Shown here in pieces: positions 1-12,255 of a DNA stretch of 64,000 nt. The stretch spans positions 1 through 64,000 of the forward strand of contig JTDE01003987.1 in NCBI GenBank assembly GCA_014338405.1, written 5' to 3'. The translations under genes and the position numbers were made by a program. Each line of letters starts with the position of its first letter. The stretch's first letter is position 1. The notes beneath the pieces were generated by a model, which did no database searches, was not told where the DNA came from, and saw only the letters and a list, made by a program, of their open reading frames with translations. The DNA comes from Paragonimus skrjabini miyazakii. Its lineage: Eukaryota; Platyhelminthes; Trematoda; Plagiorchiida; Troglotrematidae.

Positions 1-1078
1 TTGTTAGTGGACGAGGGTCTAGCGCATACCCACTTGTCCACTACACGTTCCAGAAGTTCAGCTGCATCCACCCAATCAACCTCCATCGGGTCTGAATGCT
101 ATACACAAAGCAAGATGACATAAAGGAAACAAAACGGTGAGCGAACACCTACATGTTTGATTGACCGATCGGAGCCGATACATTGTTCAAACAAGATTTG
201 AGCCACAATCTGAATTGTACATTGTACAGTCGTTGGAAAGCGTCATCGATGAGAGAGGTGTTGTTTCGAGATATCTAACTTTGTAAAATGCCATATTTTT
301 GGACAACACGTCAGGAAATACGTAGAACAGCATCGGGCATTGGTAAAAGTGTGTATTTGTCAGAAGGGTTACATTTTAAGGATATCAAGCTAGACAGATT
401 TGAGTGGGCGCTGTTTATGCCGCCCCGCTGGATACAAAAAAGCATAAAAAGATCGCGCAGAATGAAGTTACCAAATACAGTCTTCTTTTCCTCAGTCAGG
501 CATCATAGGACGTATGCTTGAGTTGTAACAGTTCGTAGCGTCCCATCGACTGACGGTGCATTCGAAGACTTTGTTAACTATACTGTTCCTGATTGACTGT
601 TCTTTCTGGACTAATGGTTAAGTTTGATAGGCCGGTGAAAATGGCACAGAGAATAAAGCAGAATTGGTTCTATTGATTTCTTCTGGCATGAGCCTTTGCA
701 GTGTGCGTGTCGTCATAAAGCGGAGAGAATACTCACCGGTGCGACAGTGCTGACTGCTAAATGGTGCCTCCTCTGTATAAACTCTGTGCACAGACCAGCC
801 AAATGGCTCTTCCCTCGCCTAGATAACGCCAGATGGTTGATCTGTTGCTTCCGAGTCCGTAAGTGTAATTTGACAAGACGAATAGTGAACGCTGGCCGTT
901 GCTTAAAATGCGACAATTGATTAGGTATTTTTGCGTGAAACTCAAGCGGTTTCTTGCGTTTCGTAAGTAAATGGTTACTTTCGTGTTGTGTACAGTAGTT
1001 ATTGACATATACCTGACTTGTTATGTCTGCCGGGCATCAATATCAAGTTAAATCTCGAAATATGGTCAGGTGATATAG
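1..1078. other. Stretch without recognisable gene
   Basis: I see no recognisable coding region, RNA gene or repeat here. The longest open frames (77 aa at 288-521 on the plus strand, 83 aa at 757-1008 on the minus strand) match no family I know and are as short as chance frames. The right edge is set by the start of the solo LTR. Confidence 0.5.
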
Positions 1079-1390
1079 TGTGGTGAGGATGTGCGATCGT
1101 AATACACTACCCACATAACTGCTATTCAGTAGTAGGACCAGGGCATATATTTTGACGTCGAACGAGCTGCAGAAGAAATGCACGAAGAAACATCGGAGTA
1201 CAGCATCGCCCAAAATGATCCTTGCTACGTAAAGGAACTGAGCTTTGGCGTCTGTGGCAACGAAGACGGCCTGTAGCCGAGTACCGTGTGCAAATGAGTG
1301 GTTTTGTTTGTGGTCCTGTTTAAACGTTTAACCTGTGATGATTTTTCGAATAAACAACCCTTGCGCCTTCCGCGTTGTTGGCTCACAACA
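1079..1390 (+). repeat. Solo LTR of the Gypsy family found complete at 12.3-16.7 kb
   Basis: This 312-bp segment aligns end to end with the two 314-bp LTRs of the Gypsy element downstream. It starts with TG, ends in CACAACA like the 5' LTR, and keeps the shared CAGTAGTAGGACC block, the CATATATTTTG TATA-like block and the AATAAA signal at 1349-1354. By eye it is roughly 85% identical to the other LTRs, so it is clearly older than the full element. No internal sequence is attached on either side: a Penelope arm begins about 70 bp downstream. That is the expected product of LTR-LTR recombination. The flanks ATAG and CTAG may be a decayed 4-bp target duplication, but with three matches out of four this is weak. 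Confidence 0.87.
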
Positions 1391-1459
1391 CTAGTACGAA
1401 CGTGTATTGGGCTTGAAACGGATTAATTTCATAGATTTGAAGCAGTTGGTTCCACTCAT

Positions 1460-1665
1460 AAATTTGAACAAAACAGTAAGAAGATGGATAGAGATAGATG
1501 CTAGCATTTTGTATTGCCTCTCCAGTACCAAATAACAATAACCAGGAACATATATATGACACTATTGAGGTGGGGGATGAAGAAAGTGAAATAGCAAATT
1601 AGGTGGAGAACAACAATGCAAAACTATCAGGTCCATGGGAGTCTAAGGCTTACATATAATTGTTG
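1460..1665 (-). repeat. Left arm of inverted repeat: Penelope ORF end and 3' UTR
   Basis: The reverse complement of this segment matches about 4310-4518. Shared landmarks include the last ORF codons (encoding a YVSLRLPW-type end), a CTCCACCTAATTTGCTATTT block, a GTTCCTGGTTATTGTTGTT block, and a terminal GTTTTGTTCAAATTT. Similarity fades outside 1460 and 4518, so these positions probably mark the real 3' end of the element. Confidence 0.8.
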
Positions 1666-2046
1666 TTGTACACACAATGCTGGCTTGAGAAGACTAATCG
1701 CGACCGCCTCAGCGAAACGCAGGAAACGCGGATTAGCGTGGCGCATTATAATTCTGAATGTTGATTCGGGATTAATCCGGTGACCGATGGCCAGCATGTG
1801 TCTGGCGATCGACGAGGCTGGAAGTTTGCGTGATCCTGGGACAAAGGAAGCACACTGCGTAGTCACATCCTGAACCCATTTCGGCAGATGTTCCTTCATT
1901 CTAGATTTCAAGCACCTATCTGTTCTGCCAATGTAACTTTCGCCGCAATTACACACAAATTGATAAATACAGTGTGAGTTGGCGCCAACAGGTAACGGTA
2001 GCTTATGAGTTTGTTCATCAACTACGATTTCAACCGCATTGTATGC
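1627..2046 (-). pseudogene. Penelope C-terminal GIY-YIG endonuclease domain
   Basis: The RT frame continues past its stop into a linker (THKLPLPVGANSHCIYQFV) and then CNCGESYIGRTDRCLKSRMK. The IY and YIG parts are the GIY-YIG nuclease signature that nicks target DNA in Penelope-like elements. Further conserved parts are EHLPKWVQ, SSIARHMLAIGH (His residues typical of the family) and the family ending LCVQQ-x-LYVSLRLPW before the stop. The nuclease domain itself has no internal stop, unlike the RT. It cannot be made as part of a full polyprotein because of the two upstream stops. Confidence 0.87.
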
Positions 2047-3291
2047 TCACTTAATGGAGGCGACGAGGCGTTTTGTTGTTCGAGGTGAAGAAGTGTCACC
2101 TTTGAATGGTAGTTCAGTGTTGACTTTCTTCTTCCCAACCGTGGAAACCTCGTCTACTGCTACACGTTGCTGGCTGTGTCTGCTGATAAATTTCAGTGGA
2201 TACCCATTATCCTGTAACGTCGTTGTAAGCAATCGGATTTCATCAGCTAAACATTCTGATGAACAAATTTGTCTGGCACGCGTAAACAATGTTCTGACGA
2301 ATGCTCGCTTATTCTCCATTGATGTAAAACTTGTGGAGTGTGTGTACTGAACAGTCCAAATGGGCTTTCGATACACATTCCATCTTACTGATCCATCATT
2401 CTTGCGATCGATGAGGATGTCCAAAAACGGTAGGCATCCGTTCTTTTTCAGCTCACAGGTGACTGTCAGATTAGCATGACATACGTTGAACCGGTTTACC
2501 ATCTCATCGATCCTTTGCGAAGATTGCACAAACATGAGAATATCACCCACATAACGTTCGCGCAACGGCAGCGACGAAATGTCTTGAGCCATTCGCCTTT
2601 CTACGATCATCATGAAAAAATCCGCTAGCATCGGTCCTAATGGACTGCCCATGGCGACCTCGTCTATTTGTCGATAAGGCTCACTCTGAAAACTGAAACT
2701 GATATTCTTCGTGCACAGTAGTAGAGACAGTTTAGGCATATCCGTTGGAATTTTTATATCAAAATCCTCAGTCTCAATTAGATTGCATATAAATTTAACT
2801 GTCTCGTGTAATGGGACATTCGTAAACAGTGATTTAATGTTTACTGAACACATGACTTTGTCTGCTAAGTTGACTTTGTTGAGATCTTCAATTAAATCAA
2901 ATGAGTAGTTAACGGTATATGTGTCAAATGTCCGTTTTAATGACGTCAGAGCCTGCATCTACCATCGAGCCAGTTTGTGTTGTGGGGCATTGCTCATAGC
3001 TAGAATCGGTTTGAGTGGTACACCCGGTTTGCGTGTTTTGGGTAAGCCATGCGGTTGCAGTGTTGATGAACCACTGGGTTTTAGAGATTTAAAAGCACCT
3101 TCATCAATTATTCGATATAGCAGCAACAAACCAAGGGGCCGAATTATTCGGCCTTCCATATTAGTCAACTTTTCTACTTTGTCGATACGTTGGAATTTGC
3201 TTTCGTCGTTCAGTACGTACAACATTTTTCCAGTATACTCCTCTTTATGCATAACACCAGAAGATTTATCTGGCTTCAACACGACAATCAT
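2047..3291 (-). pseudogene. Penelope-like reverse transcriptase, dead
   Basis: Read on the minus strand this is one frame of about 415 codons broken by a TAG at 2959-2961 and closed by a TGA at 2047-2049. Penelope RT landmarks appear in order: IVVLKPDKSSGV near the start; HGLPKTRKPGVPLKPILAMS with SNAPQHKLARW; motif A in the form SVNIKSLFTNVPLHETV; motif B AMGSPLGPMLADFFM; motif C RYVGDILMF; and the GCLPFLDILI and KRAFVRTLFTRA blocks. Family members have Asp in motif A (usually D-x-KSLFTN) and two Asp in motif C (RYVDD). Here these read Asn and Gly-Asp, so two catalytic Asp positions are lost. Upstream of 3291 the frame is broken and the N-terminal region is mostly missing. After the 2047 stop the same frame runs straight into the endonuclease. 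Confidence 0.88.
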
Positions 3292-3394
3292 CTATCCCTT
3301 GCTGGTGTCATAATGAACTCATAAGCAATGTCTGTCAGCTTTGTTTTAAACCAGTTATGATAGTAGTATACAAATCTGATAACTGGTCAAGGAA

Positions 3395-3490
3395 AACTGG
3401 TCAGGATGTGACTGCGCAGTGTACTTCCTTTGTCTCGGGATCACGCAAACTTCCGACCTCGTCTATCGCCAGACACATGTTGGCCACCGG
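3395..3490 (+). pseudogene. Penelope endonuclease piece, right arm
   Basis: The plus-strand frame reads TGQDVTAQCTSFVSGSRKL and then SSIARHMLATGQ. This is nearly the same as the minus-strand endonuclease (WVQDVTTQCASF... SSIARHMLAIGH), so it is a second copy of the same element in opposite orientation. It stops matching at about 3490, where a different Penelope copy takes over, and the sequence of this first copy resumes near 4310. Between 3291 and 3395 lies the junction of the two arms, which includes a short hairpin with CCAGTTAT and ATAACTGG arms. Confidence 0.78.
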
Positions 3491-4309
3491 TCAGTACCTA
3501 CACTTTGACAGCTATGTTCCCGTAGCATATAAAAGAGGATTGGTACGAACGCTATCTGACCGGGTCAGGCGGCTTTGCACTAGTGACACACTGGATGATG
3601 AACTCCGCCAAATAGAACAGACTTTAGTAAACAACGGTTATCCGGGAGTACTCATAAGGAAGTTCAACACCAGCAATTTACAAAATAATTCTCAACTCAC
3701 AGTCGCCAAAAAGACATTAGTTTTACAACTGCCATTCAAGGGAGACAATGTGTGTCGAATAGTTGAAAAACGCCTAAGGTCAGCTGTTGTACGCATGTTC
3801 TTTGCCGCGAAACCAGTGATCGTTTACAGAAAAGTCCGAGTTCCCACGCCCCCGGGTTAAGCAACCAACGTCACAGTTCGCCAGCTTGGAACCAGGGTTA
3901 TCGAATACTTACCGAAATGGGTTCAACAAACGGTCACACAATAAGGCAACTCGACACCAAACACCAGGAAGGAGCCAGCGTCATCAATTACCAAGCATCA
4001 CTTGATGACGCAACATGCGATTGGCTCATCAAAGTCATTTCGTATTCTGTTCTCTACTCGAAACAAACGTTTGCTACGATATGCCGAGGCGATTGCGATC
4101 AGACACCGTCGCCCCATTTTGTGTGTACAAAAGAACTGTTTGTGACGTTAATACTGCCGTGGTAGCAAACTGGTTTTGAACCTTGACCTTTTGTGATTGT
4201 CATGTGGTTTGGAATTTTGTACATTTTAACTCGTCTGCAGTAAACACCAGTAGAGATGCAGCGAAATCTGCTCAAGCATAAATCGTGTAATGTCAGTCTT
4301 TTGTCTGCT
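3491..4309 (+). pseudogene. Nested second Penelope fragment: RT thumb, linker and endonuclease end
   Basis: Bases 3491-3860 read as the C-terminal RT and linker: YVPVAYKRGLVRTLSDRVRR, then DELRQIEQTLVNNGYPG, LQLPFKGDN and a KRLRSAV block, all familiar from Penelope-like elements. After a TAA at 3858-3860 the sequence continues in shifted frames with endonuclease remains: EYLPKWVQQTVT, a SSIT-K-H-H block, KRLLRYAEAIAIR, and a final KELFVTLILPW before a stop near 4165. Bases 4166-4309 are probably its 3' UTR. It differs clearly from the flanking copy (for example FVTLILPW against YVSLRLPW), so I treat it as another family inserted into, or recombined with, the right arm. Confidence 0.75.
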
Positions 4310-4518
4310 CTATTCAATTATATGTAAGCCTTAGACTGCCATGGACCTGATACTTTTGCGTTGTTGTCCTCCACCTAATTTGCTATTTCATTTTCTTCAT
4401 CCCCCACCCGAATAGTGTCATATACATGTTCCTGGTTATTGTTGTTTGGTACTGAAGAGGCAATACGAAGTGCTAGCATCTACCACTGTCCGTCTTCTTA
4501 CTGTTTTGTTCAAATTTC
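4310..4518 (+). repeat. Right arm of inverted repeat: Penelope ORF end and 3' UTR
   Basis: This is the reverse complement partner of 1460-1665. It begins with the codons for the C-terminal YVSLRLPW-type ending, although the nested copy has already ended at 4165. That is what shows a second, interrupted element. It ends at the same GTTTTGTTCAAATTT as the left arm. Confidence 0.8.
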
Positions 4519-7500
4519 AAAGATGTTAACACGATCTTACAATCCAGCTAGGCAGTCAACTCTAGTAGACCTGCTTCTCGTCCCTCACCAACAGATTTCA
4601 TTCACCATGAAAAGTCAATCGTGCGAACGTTATCCACTGATGCAATCACTGGTCAGTGTGCACTTAACTGGTTGACTTACTGCAGTCTATTGTGATTATC
4701 TGCTGATGTGATTGTGATTTGTTATAGTTTATTACATATGTCTAACAGCAAGTTGTTGGCTTGTTTGTCTTTGTGCTTTCTTAGGTTCAGGTGGCAATCA
4801 GTTTAATTTTTTTCATACCTTCCAAATTCATCAGTTCTCTGTTTTTCTCTTCTCCACATTCAAACATGGTTTTTAATTGCCGTGTTCGTCTGATCAAAAC
4901 TATAGCATTCTTATCAACGAAAAGCCTCTTTTATTTCATGCAGTTGAGTAGAGTCCTTTTAATTATTACTGATTCTTAGCGTGTTTTTCAGTTCGGCTTT
5001 AGATTGCTATATTCTATTCATGATCGCCTTTTCTAATAGGGTATCTTTCTGTTAGAAGTAGCTTGGGACGATTTATTGATAGTTTTTGCAGCCCCAGTTG
5101 CTTGTTTGCCAAGCAAACTGCTCTGTTGTGCAATGAACAGCTTACTGATTATGAGATCAACTTGTTTTACGTGTGCCATTCATTTTACCCATTGTCTTTG
5201 TTTTCCGTCTGTTTAATGTGCTATCTGAGATTGCGTTGATTACATCGTTTAATGTTCGTTTAAAATCACTCACTACTCAGCCTACTTGTTCTGCTCAGTC
5301 GAGGTTTTCACGCAAGACCACAATTGGACTTTATTCACGAGTTTTATCAGTTGTCTGCAGATCCAGAAAGGTTGCAGACTTGTTACTGACACACTCTTCG
5401 ATGCTGTTAAACGAAGACCGATCAGGAGACGGTTCTTAAACTGAAGAGGGCCGGGAATGGAACCGTTGCTACGATACCGAATAAGGAGAGTATTCAGTTG
5501 ATAAATGAATAAGCGTAATTAGATAATGACATAGTGAAGGAGTCCAGTTGTCCACTTCAAGCGATTGCATGTGAACCTAACAGGGCAAGCAAACAAGCGC
5601 ACGTTACCACCCCAACCATCTTGTTTTAGGTACTTCTGCCCTGGTTGCAGTTTTTAACGGAAGATGGTCGGCAAAGTAGAGAGCTGAAAACATTTGAGGT
5701 TTCTCAAATACATTCAGCTAACATCGGCTTGCGAACGTTGAGGATCGGATCTGAAACCTCCTGAAGCAGGATAAATGGAAACTACATTTGCCTTGTGCAT
5801 TAGTGTTTCGTTTAGTACCACACTGAATCGGTGTTATTCGCGGATATCTCCAATAATTGATGCTATCATCATTCGAGTTACTTGACGTTACTTATCCCTT
5901 CTATCGGCACCGATCGATTGCTTGCACTCAGAAGTGGGATAGGGTCCTGTCGATTGCAAGATATCGATCGATTTTGCTGTCGTACAGAATAGTGGTTCAC
6001 ACGATCACAGTACACAGTGGCTACCAAAGTATTGAAGTTGAACCATACGACTATCAGATCTTCCCAGACGTTTCATCAACCATTAAGTATCACTCGTTTT
6101 CATTTCGAAATGCGTAAATCTTTGTGAGGGGAACACCTTTCACCCTATGTGCGAGCCACCATACTAGTTGTATATTCATACTAATGTGTGGATCAACTTG
6201 TATGGATCTGCGTTCACAGTAATCGGGAACACCCCTAGGTTTGTTTTCAATTCAACCATTTTTAGAGCGCTTGCCAGGTTTGCAAGTCTCTGAGGTGGAC
6301 GCACCGCAAGTTAAGAACACAGTTATGGATCAATTGGTCGCTCTATCACCGAATTTGTAGACAAACTGACGCATCGGTATTGCAATTACATTATCTGTTG
6401 TCCAGCAAAGGTGTTCAGAGTGAGTCACTCCAGTTCGGAACTGGTGAGCCAAAACACTGAACACTCAATGACCTGCTGTATACCCGTTGCAATCTCTACC
6501 CTCCAACATCACAGAAGAAAAGGCTGAGTCAGTAGTGCTCCGTGTTGGTTTCAGAAACTCATATTTAAAATTTAGAAAAAACTGTTTTGAATCATTTGTT
6601 CAAGTGTTAGCCACTGTTTGCATGTATTGTATTTAATTCTAGAAATGAAAACCACCGTTATCTCAGCAGTAAAGTGTACACCAGAGGCTATGTAGTGACC
6701 CCCCCGATTACTCAAAATTTGTCGCTGCGGTTCACTTTCTCTCTCGTGAGTATAGTGAAGAAATTATGCAAAGACCAGAGACGTTCACTCTTGGTGCACA
6801 AACTTCAAAGAATTGATCATAACCTTATGAAAATGTTTTTGACTGAGTTCACCAGACTAAAAACAAGTGATCAACTGGTTTGGGCCCAATTCAAGCATCT
6901 ACGAGATTGCACCAGAAGAACGATAGCTATGGATACAGATGAATGATTATTAGTTTGAGCATAAACATTCACACATGTCTACTGCGCAACTTCCAGGGCG
7001 GAATAGGATATACATTAACGAGGACTTTTAATGAGAGGTAAACCTGAGTCTGGTGTTTCTTTTCGTTGTGGGCTAGCATGATGACTCATCCGAATGCGAA
7101 CGCTGCGATCGAGTATGTATATATGGCATTCGAATTAAAACAGTACAATACGACAAACCAGAAAATCCGCTAGCAAACTAAGAGTAATGAGACATAATAA
7201 TGTTACAGTTTACATTGTAGTGAACGTAAGCATTATTGAGACGTTGATTTAACTGCTGTGTGTGATTTCATCCAAATGTGTAATATCGTATCAATCTATC
7301 GTTTACAAAATTGTCTGAATTGATAATGATGGCAATATCGGAAAACTTTCCAAAAAAGTTGAAAAACAATGTCTTCCGCCGTGGTTCGGTGGAAATGACA
7401 TTACGGAACCGTGAACATGACTTCGGAGATAAAGGAAACAAGAAACTCGAAGTTCGGCTAACTGATGAACCGATAATTAGGCAGTACTTCGGCGCAAAAA

Positions 7501-10500
7501 AATTCCAAAGTCAAACGTCTTGCAAACTGTTCGGTCAACATGGGGTTTTCAGTGTCCAGACGTTGTGGGGTGGTTTCTCCCATCAAGGCTGTCTGTATGC
7601 TCCAAAATGAAACACGGTAGAAAAATATGAAATAATCATATGAACCGCGACGACTAACGCAGGATGCCATTTTTAGGCCAAAACGTTTATTTGATATTGG
7701 TACGCTTATGTAATGTAATAAAATATATGAAGTTAGCGAATATCTGATGTGTTATAGCACGATGAGCGGGTGACTAACGTTTTTTCCATGACGGACTTGT
7801 CATCGTTTTATTTCACAGAGAATTGCTCCATAAAATCGACATATTGATCAGAGTCGATCTGTTTTATAACGCAGAAGCGCTATTAAATGTTTCGGTCGAA
7901 GCGTTTTAAAGATGGAAGTGTAACATAAGGCAGTGAGTGCGGGATCTAAAATTGGTTAGATGAGGCAGAAATAAATGACATTTTGTTCTTATTTCATTCT
8001 CAGCAATGTATTTGTAAATCATTTTCGTACGGTAGGTTTTAATCACACAAAGCCCGCGTGGTTTTTGTACATGAGAGTACTGAATCGCGCGAGAGTGCTG
8101 TGATCAATTGCCTTATTTTGCTGGAGCGTTGATCACATAGACAAATATGATAGGAGGATGAGGTAAAATTTCACGTACGATTTATCAAATTCTTTCAGAT
8201 GTTACCAGATCCGTCTTCAAAATATCGTCTTTGAATAAGTAGAGGTTGACAATAGACGTGACGTCCAGTAGTGTTAGAAAGGTTTTTACGCTCTCTTTAT
8301 TGGTAGATAAATATATTCGCACTGGCACTATACTTAAAAATATATGTTCCAAATATAGGTATTCCTTTCATTGCACGATACAATTAATCGCAATTTACAG
8401 GGACGCGTAGACCAGATGTAGTCAATAAAAACAGTCATTAATGGAGACGGAATGTTTTTTATGTCGAGTTTATAATTCTTTCCAACTAACACTGTAACCA
8501 GTATCGACCAAAAATAGTAGCCATGGAAGCTCAATTTAGGTTCTTTACGTGCAATTTCACCGGTAGTGTGTAATTTCTCGATTCGCGACAGAGCGTTACA
8601 TGAAGTGAACTATAAATTAGACGGCATATATCACACGATCTTCTTTACTGACGTCGTTATAGCTTGAAACTACTCGATTTGGAACTATTTTATCTCATAC
8701 CATAAGAAACGGGATGACATCTATTAGTCACAACACAGCTTTCCTTCAGCAGTTTGTATTGGAAACAACCCTTCGATTTCCATAGGCAAACCGGATTCGG
8801 CAATCCTTGGCCTGTTCTATTTCATTTTGTACCTGGTATTGGTATGGAAATTCGCAGATGCCACAGACTCTACAGCAAACTTGCCCACAATTGTTAACAA
8901 GCTCCCATTTATATCTTTCTTTAGAAGTGTTGAAATAATCGACACGAACGTTTTAGACTATTTCACTGGAGCGTCCAGAAACATCCACAGCAATGCCAAA
9001 CATTCAGTTGGAGATCACTGCTCTCTGGTGTTGTGTCAGATGTGTTACGCAAGCGTAAAACGCAAAAGTGTAACCAGGAATGGCATGAAAACTACTGAGC
9101 ATCCGCACTATGATAAATGACATACTTTACCCAAGTACCTGACGATAACGTCTGTTTAGCTCAACAAACTGAATGGATGTACGTGAATTTTTGTTGTTTT
9201 CATAACATTTTGGAGTTATTTTTGGTTTGGAAAATTCTTAATCCATACGTTGCCACCCTTCTGACCTACGCATTAGTTACTGCTCATTGCGTCCAGGGCA
9301 ATCAGTGGACACCGATGAGAATACAATATATCCTAGGACAGGTCCATTTCAACCCATGGTAGCAGCATAAACAAGAAGGTTCTGGGTGGCGGACGAAGAA
9401 AAACTGGATTTAGATGTTTTGTAGGAATCCAGTCAAACTTGTTCGATGCGGTCGATTGACCCAGTTTCGTCGTTGCCTTAACAATCTGCACCTATGAACG
9501 CAATCAACAGAAGATTTCGAGTAAATCATAACCAGAACATACTAGCAGCGTTTACAATTTGTGGTTAGATACATTTCACCAACCCATCCACCCCTGCTAC
9601 TCAGTTGCACAATAACGACCAGTCAGCTTTTGACAAAGTTCAACTTGCAAGGACCGAATATGCAAGCTAGTGGATACTGATCGATATGTTCGTTGCCGTC
9701 AGTTGGATACATCTGCCAGGTCACATTCGGCAGTTATGATTTTCGTGGAGCAATGTATACGTTCTTGGTCTGGAAAGTCCGTTGGCCCAGATTGTTTGGT
9801 ACTTGTTGGGGGGTGTTAGTAAGCAGTGTGATGGTCATTGCTGGACCTGAGTCTTCGTGCATTAGTGTTCCAATTCTGTGAGAAAAATCACAATAAGGTA
9901 TGCACAAACTTGAACACCAAGAGTACCACATAACCATGGTTTTGTATTTCACCCGTGAAAATGTGCTCAAACCTGGTAGATCATACTTTGATTTGCGGAG
10001 ATTAAACGTACAGCGATTAGATTTGCTTTTCACTGAACTAGATACAGTGTAATAGTTCATATTGTTATCGACGCCTGGATGGTATTCTGTTCAATCCGCG
10101 CTGGTTTCTTCCATCAGGTTAATCAATAAAATATTTGAGATGATGTAGAAATCGACAAACATAATTATCTAATACAGACGCCATCGGAAAGGACTGTAAA
10201 CCATTGTAAAAGTCGATGCATGTCGGTAATCGAATTCAGTATTTAGAATGAGACTCATGCTCTTATGAACGTGATAAAGAATTATAAGCATTTTTCCATA
10301 CTATTTCTTCTTTGAGTGAAACCGTTTGGGATGTAGCAGGTAGTAGTATTCCACTGGGAACATAAGGATCCTGAGAATGTGAAAAGAAATCAATTGTTTT
10401 GATAGGTTTGCAAGAATAGGCGGCAGAAATTGAGATATCCAAGCATGCCCTAACAACATTGTTGCGAATTACTAGTCCTCTGGCGATGTTTATGCTGGAT

Positions 10501-12255
10501 AGTTTCCGTTTTTGACAAGTGATACCTGGTGGGAAATGTGCTTCTTTTTGATTTAAAATGTACCCTATTTTACTTGCCAAGTATTACATTATTACTAAAC
10601 TCTAACGAGTGATCATCCGGTTACACACTGATGGTGCCAAACCTTTCAATTGATCAAAACTGCAGCTGGAACATATACCTCGTAGAATGCTGAAGCCTGT
10701 GATGACCACTCTTCTCATGATTGTAGTTTTCTCTGCTCGTCACTAATCGTGGAAAATCAACCATTATTCAAATGATTTTATCAGTGAACTATCACATTGA
10801 CAATTTCACAATAAGACAGTTATCAACCTTGGATATAGTGCGAAGTAATGACATTATTTGAGACTCACCTAGAACAGCGTTTGTAAACCAAAGACCTGAG
10901 CTTACTGAGTGCACCATTGGTGATCGTTGTATACAGAAAGCTGTTTACACTGATCGCACGTTACGTATCCTCTGAGTGCACTTCCCAAGCGTAGGGATTA
11001 AGTCAAGTGTGTCAAAAGAAACCTTCGGTCACTGTCCAGTGGTCTATCATTATGTATACAGACCACTTCTCATACGATTATATACGTTTGGCTTGTTTTA
11101 GTTTTAATGTGGCTGGAATCTCCGTATCAAAAAGGCTTGCGGTTGGAGTTGAACTCGGTTAAAGATATTGATCTACGCAAAACCCGGCTTTTTCGTTTAC
11201 GCAATAATGATTCCCCACGATTATATCGAGGGCAGTCAAGTTCCAAGAGTTGAAAAGCTTGTGAGCGTAAACAATATCTTCTGCATATCGAACCACGGGT
11301 ATTAAAGAGCAGTATACTTTGCAGCAACTGGTCGATATTTTATCCATCTGTTATTATCTGTGTCACGGAACATCCTGCTTTACCTGGTGATTGATATGAA
11401 CACAGTAATCAATGCTTGCATTTGTCTGTTTCTGACCTCTCTCATATTTGTTAATCAGGCGAAGTGACACACGACGTTCGATCATCAGCACAATTGGCGG
11501 AAATCTTCTAACATCAGGTTGCACTAGATAAGCTTCTGCATTTCCGTTTGAAACCTACTTTCACTAAGTTGAACGAATGTTTTATCCATCGTCTAATCCA
11601 GTATCCCAGCTGTACCGTAGATGGAAAGAAGAAAGCATTATATCGAGAGTGACTGGGTCTGAAGTGTTGCGAAATGTGGAAACAAGCAAAATTGAACGCA
11701 TGCAACAATGGTCGAACTTTAAAGGAACATTTCTTACTTGTACCCATCCTAATAATATAACTATTGTATATAATGTGTCTCGTATAAATGCTGACATCAA
11801 GAATACCAACTCGAAATAACCTTTACTGCATTGTAAATGTTTTGAAACCAGTGTTGAATTTTGGATGCTTGGCATCAGATCATCTATGCTGTACGTGTTT
11901 AGTGTCAATTACCTCGACAGTCACGTCCATGACGTACTCATTTCTGATGTGTTCTATAAATACTTTCCCATCAACGTCCGGTTCATTTGACATTTTATTG
12001 TTACACACAGTTAGAACAACGTTACTGAATTTGCACGTTTGAACTGTGTGTTTCAATGTCTTATTTCATAAAATAAACAATCTTATTTGTCAGTAGCCAG
12101 ATTACTACTTTCTCAGACAGAAATGCAAGAAACATTATGCCGTGGTCAAAATAGAAACAGATGACACTGAGAATGTAGCTTTCATAAACAATAGTTGTTT
12201 TGGTGCTATCCCTATTAGTTCCATTATATTCAGACTTGCCTAATGTATGTACTAT
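4519..12255. other. Long stretch without recognisable gene or element
   Basis: I see no conserved coding region, RNA gene or repeat copy here. Open frames at 6674-6946 (90 aa), 7311-7610 (99 aa) and 8827-9120 (97 aa) are the longest on the plus strand. None contains a motif I recognise, and none is clearly longer than chance would give in AT-rich DNA. An intron of a large gene or plain intergenic DNA would both look like this. Confidence 0.45.
12252..12255. repeat. Target site duplication, left (CTAT)
   Basis: CTAT here is repeated at 16725-16728 right after the 3' LTR. If the element is taken to end one base earlier, the duplication is ACTAT (12251-12255 and 16724-16728). Either length is normal for Gypsy elements. 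Confidence 0.8.

Larger units (their letters stand above)
1460..4518. mobile_element. Inverted Penelope-like element complex, two arms pointing outward with a nested fragment
   Basis: The left part (1460-3291) is a Penelope-like element on the minus strand. The right part (3395-4518) carries endonuclease and 3'-end sequence of the same element on the plus strand, so the coding 3' ends face outward. The two outer ends are reverse complements: 1460-1665 matches about 4310-4518, from the last codons of the ORF through the 3' untranslated region. Inside the right arm, 3491-4309 is a different Penelope copy that interrupts the endonuclease sequence. Penelope-like elements are known to sit in tandem or inverted partial arrays, so the arrangement fits the family. 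Only the nested order was worked out here, by comparing arms by eye. Confidence 0.8.

Noticed and set aside
8827..9881. Three open frames sharing an LVWK-like peptide (near 8840, 9225 and 9765)
   Set aside because: Only five or six residues agree and the surrounding DNA does not align, so a tandem or exon repeat is not supported.
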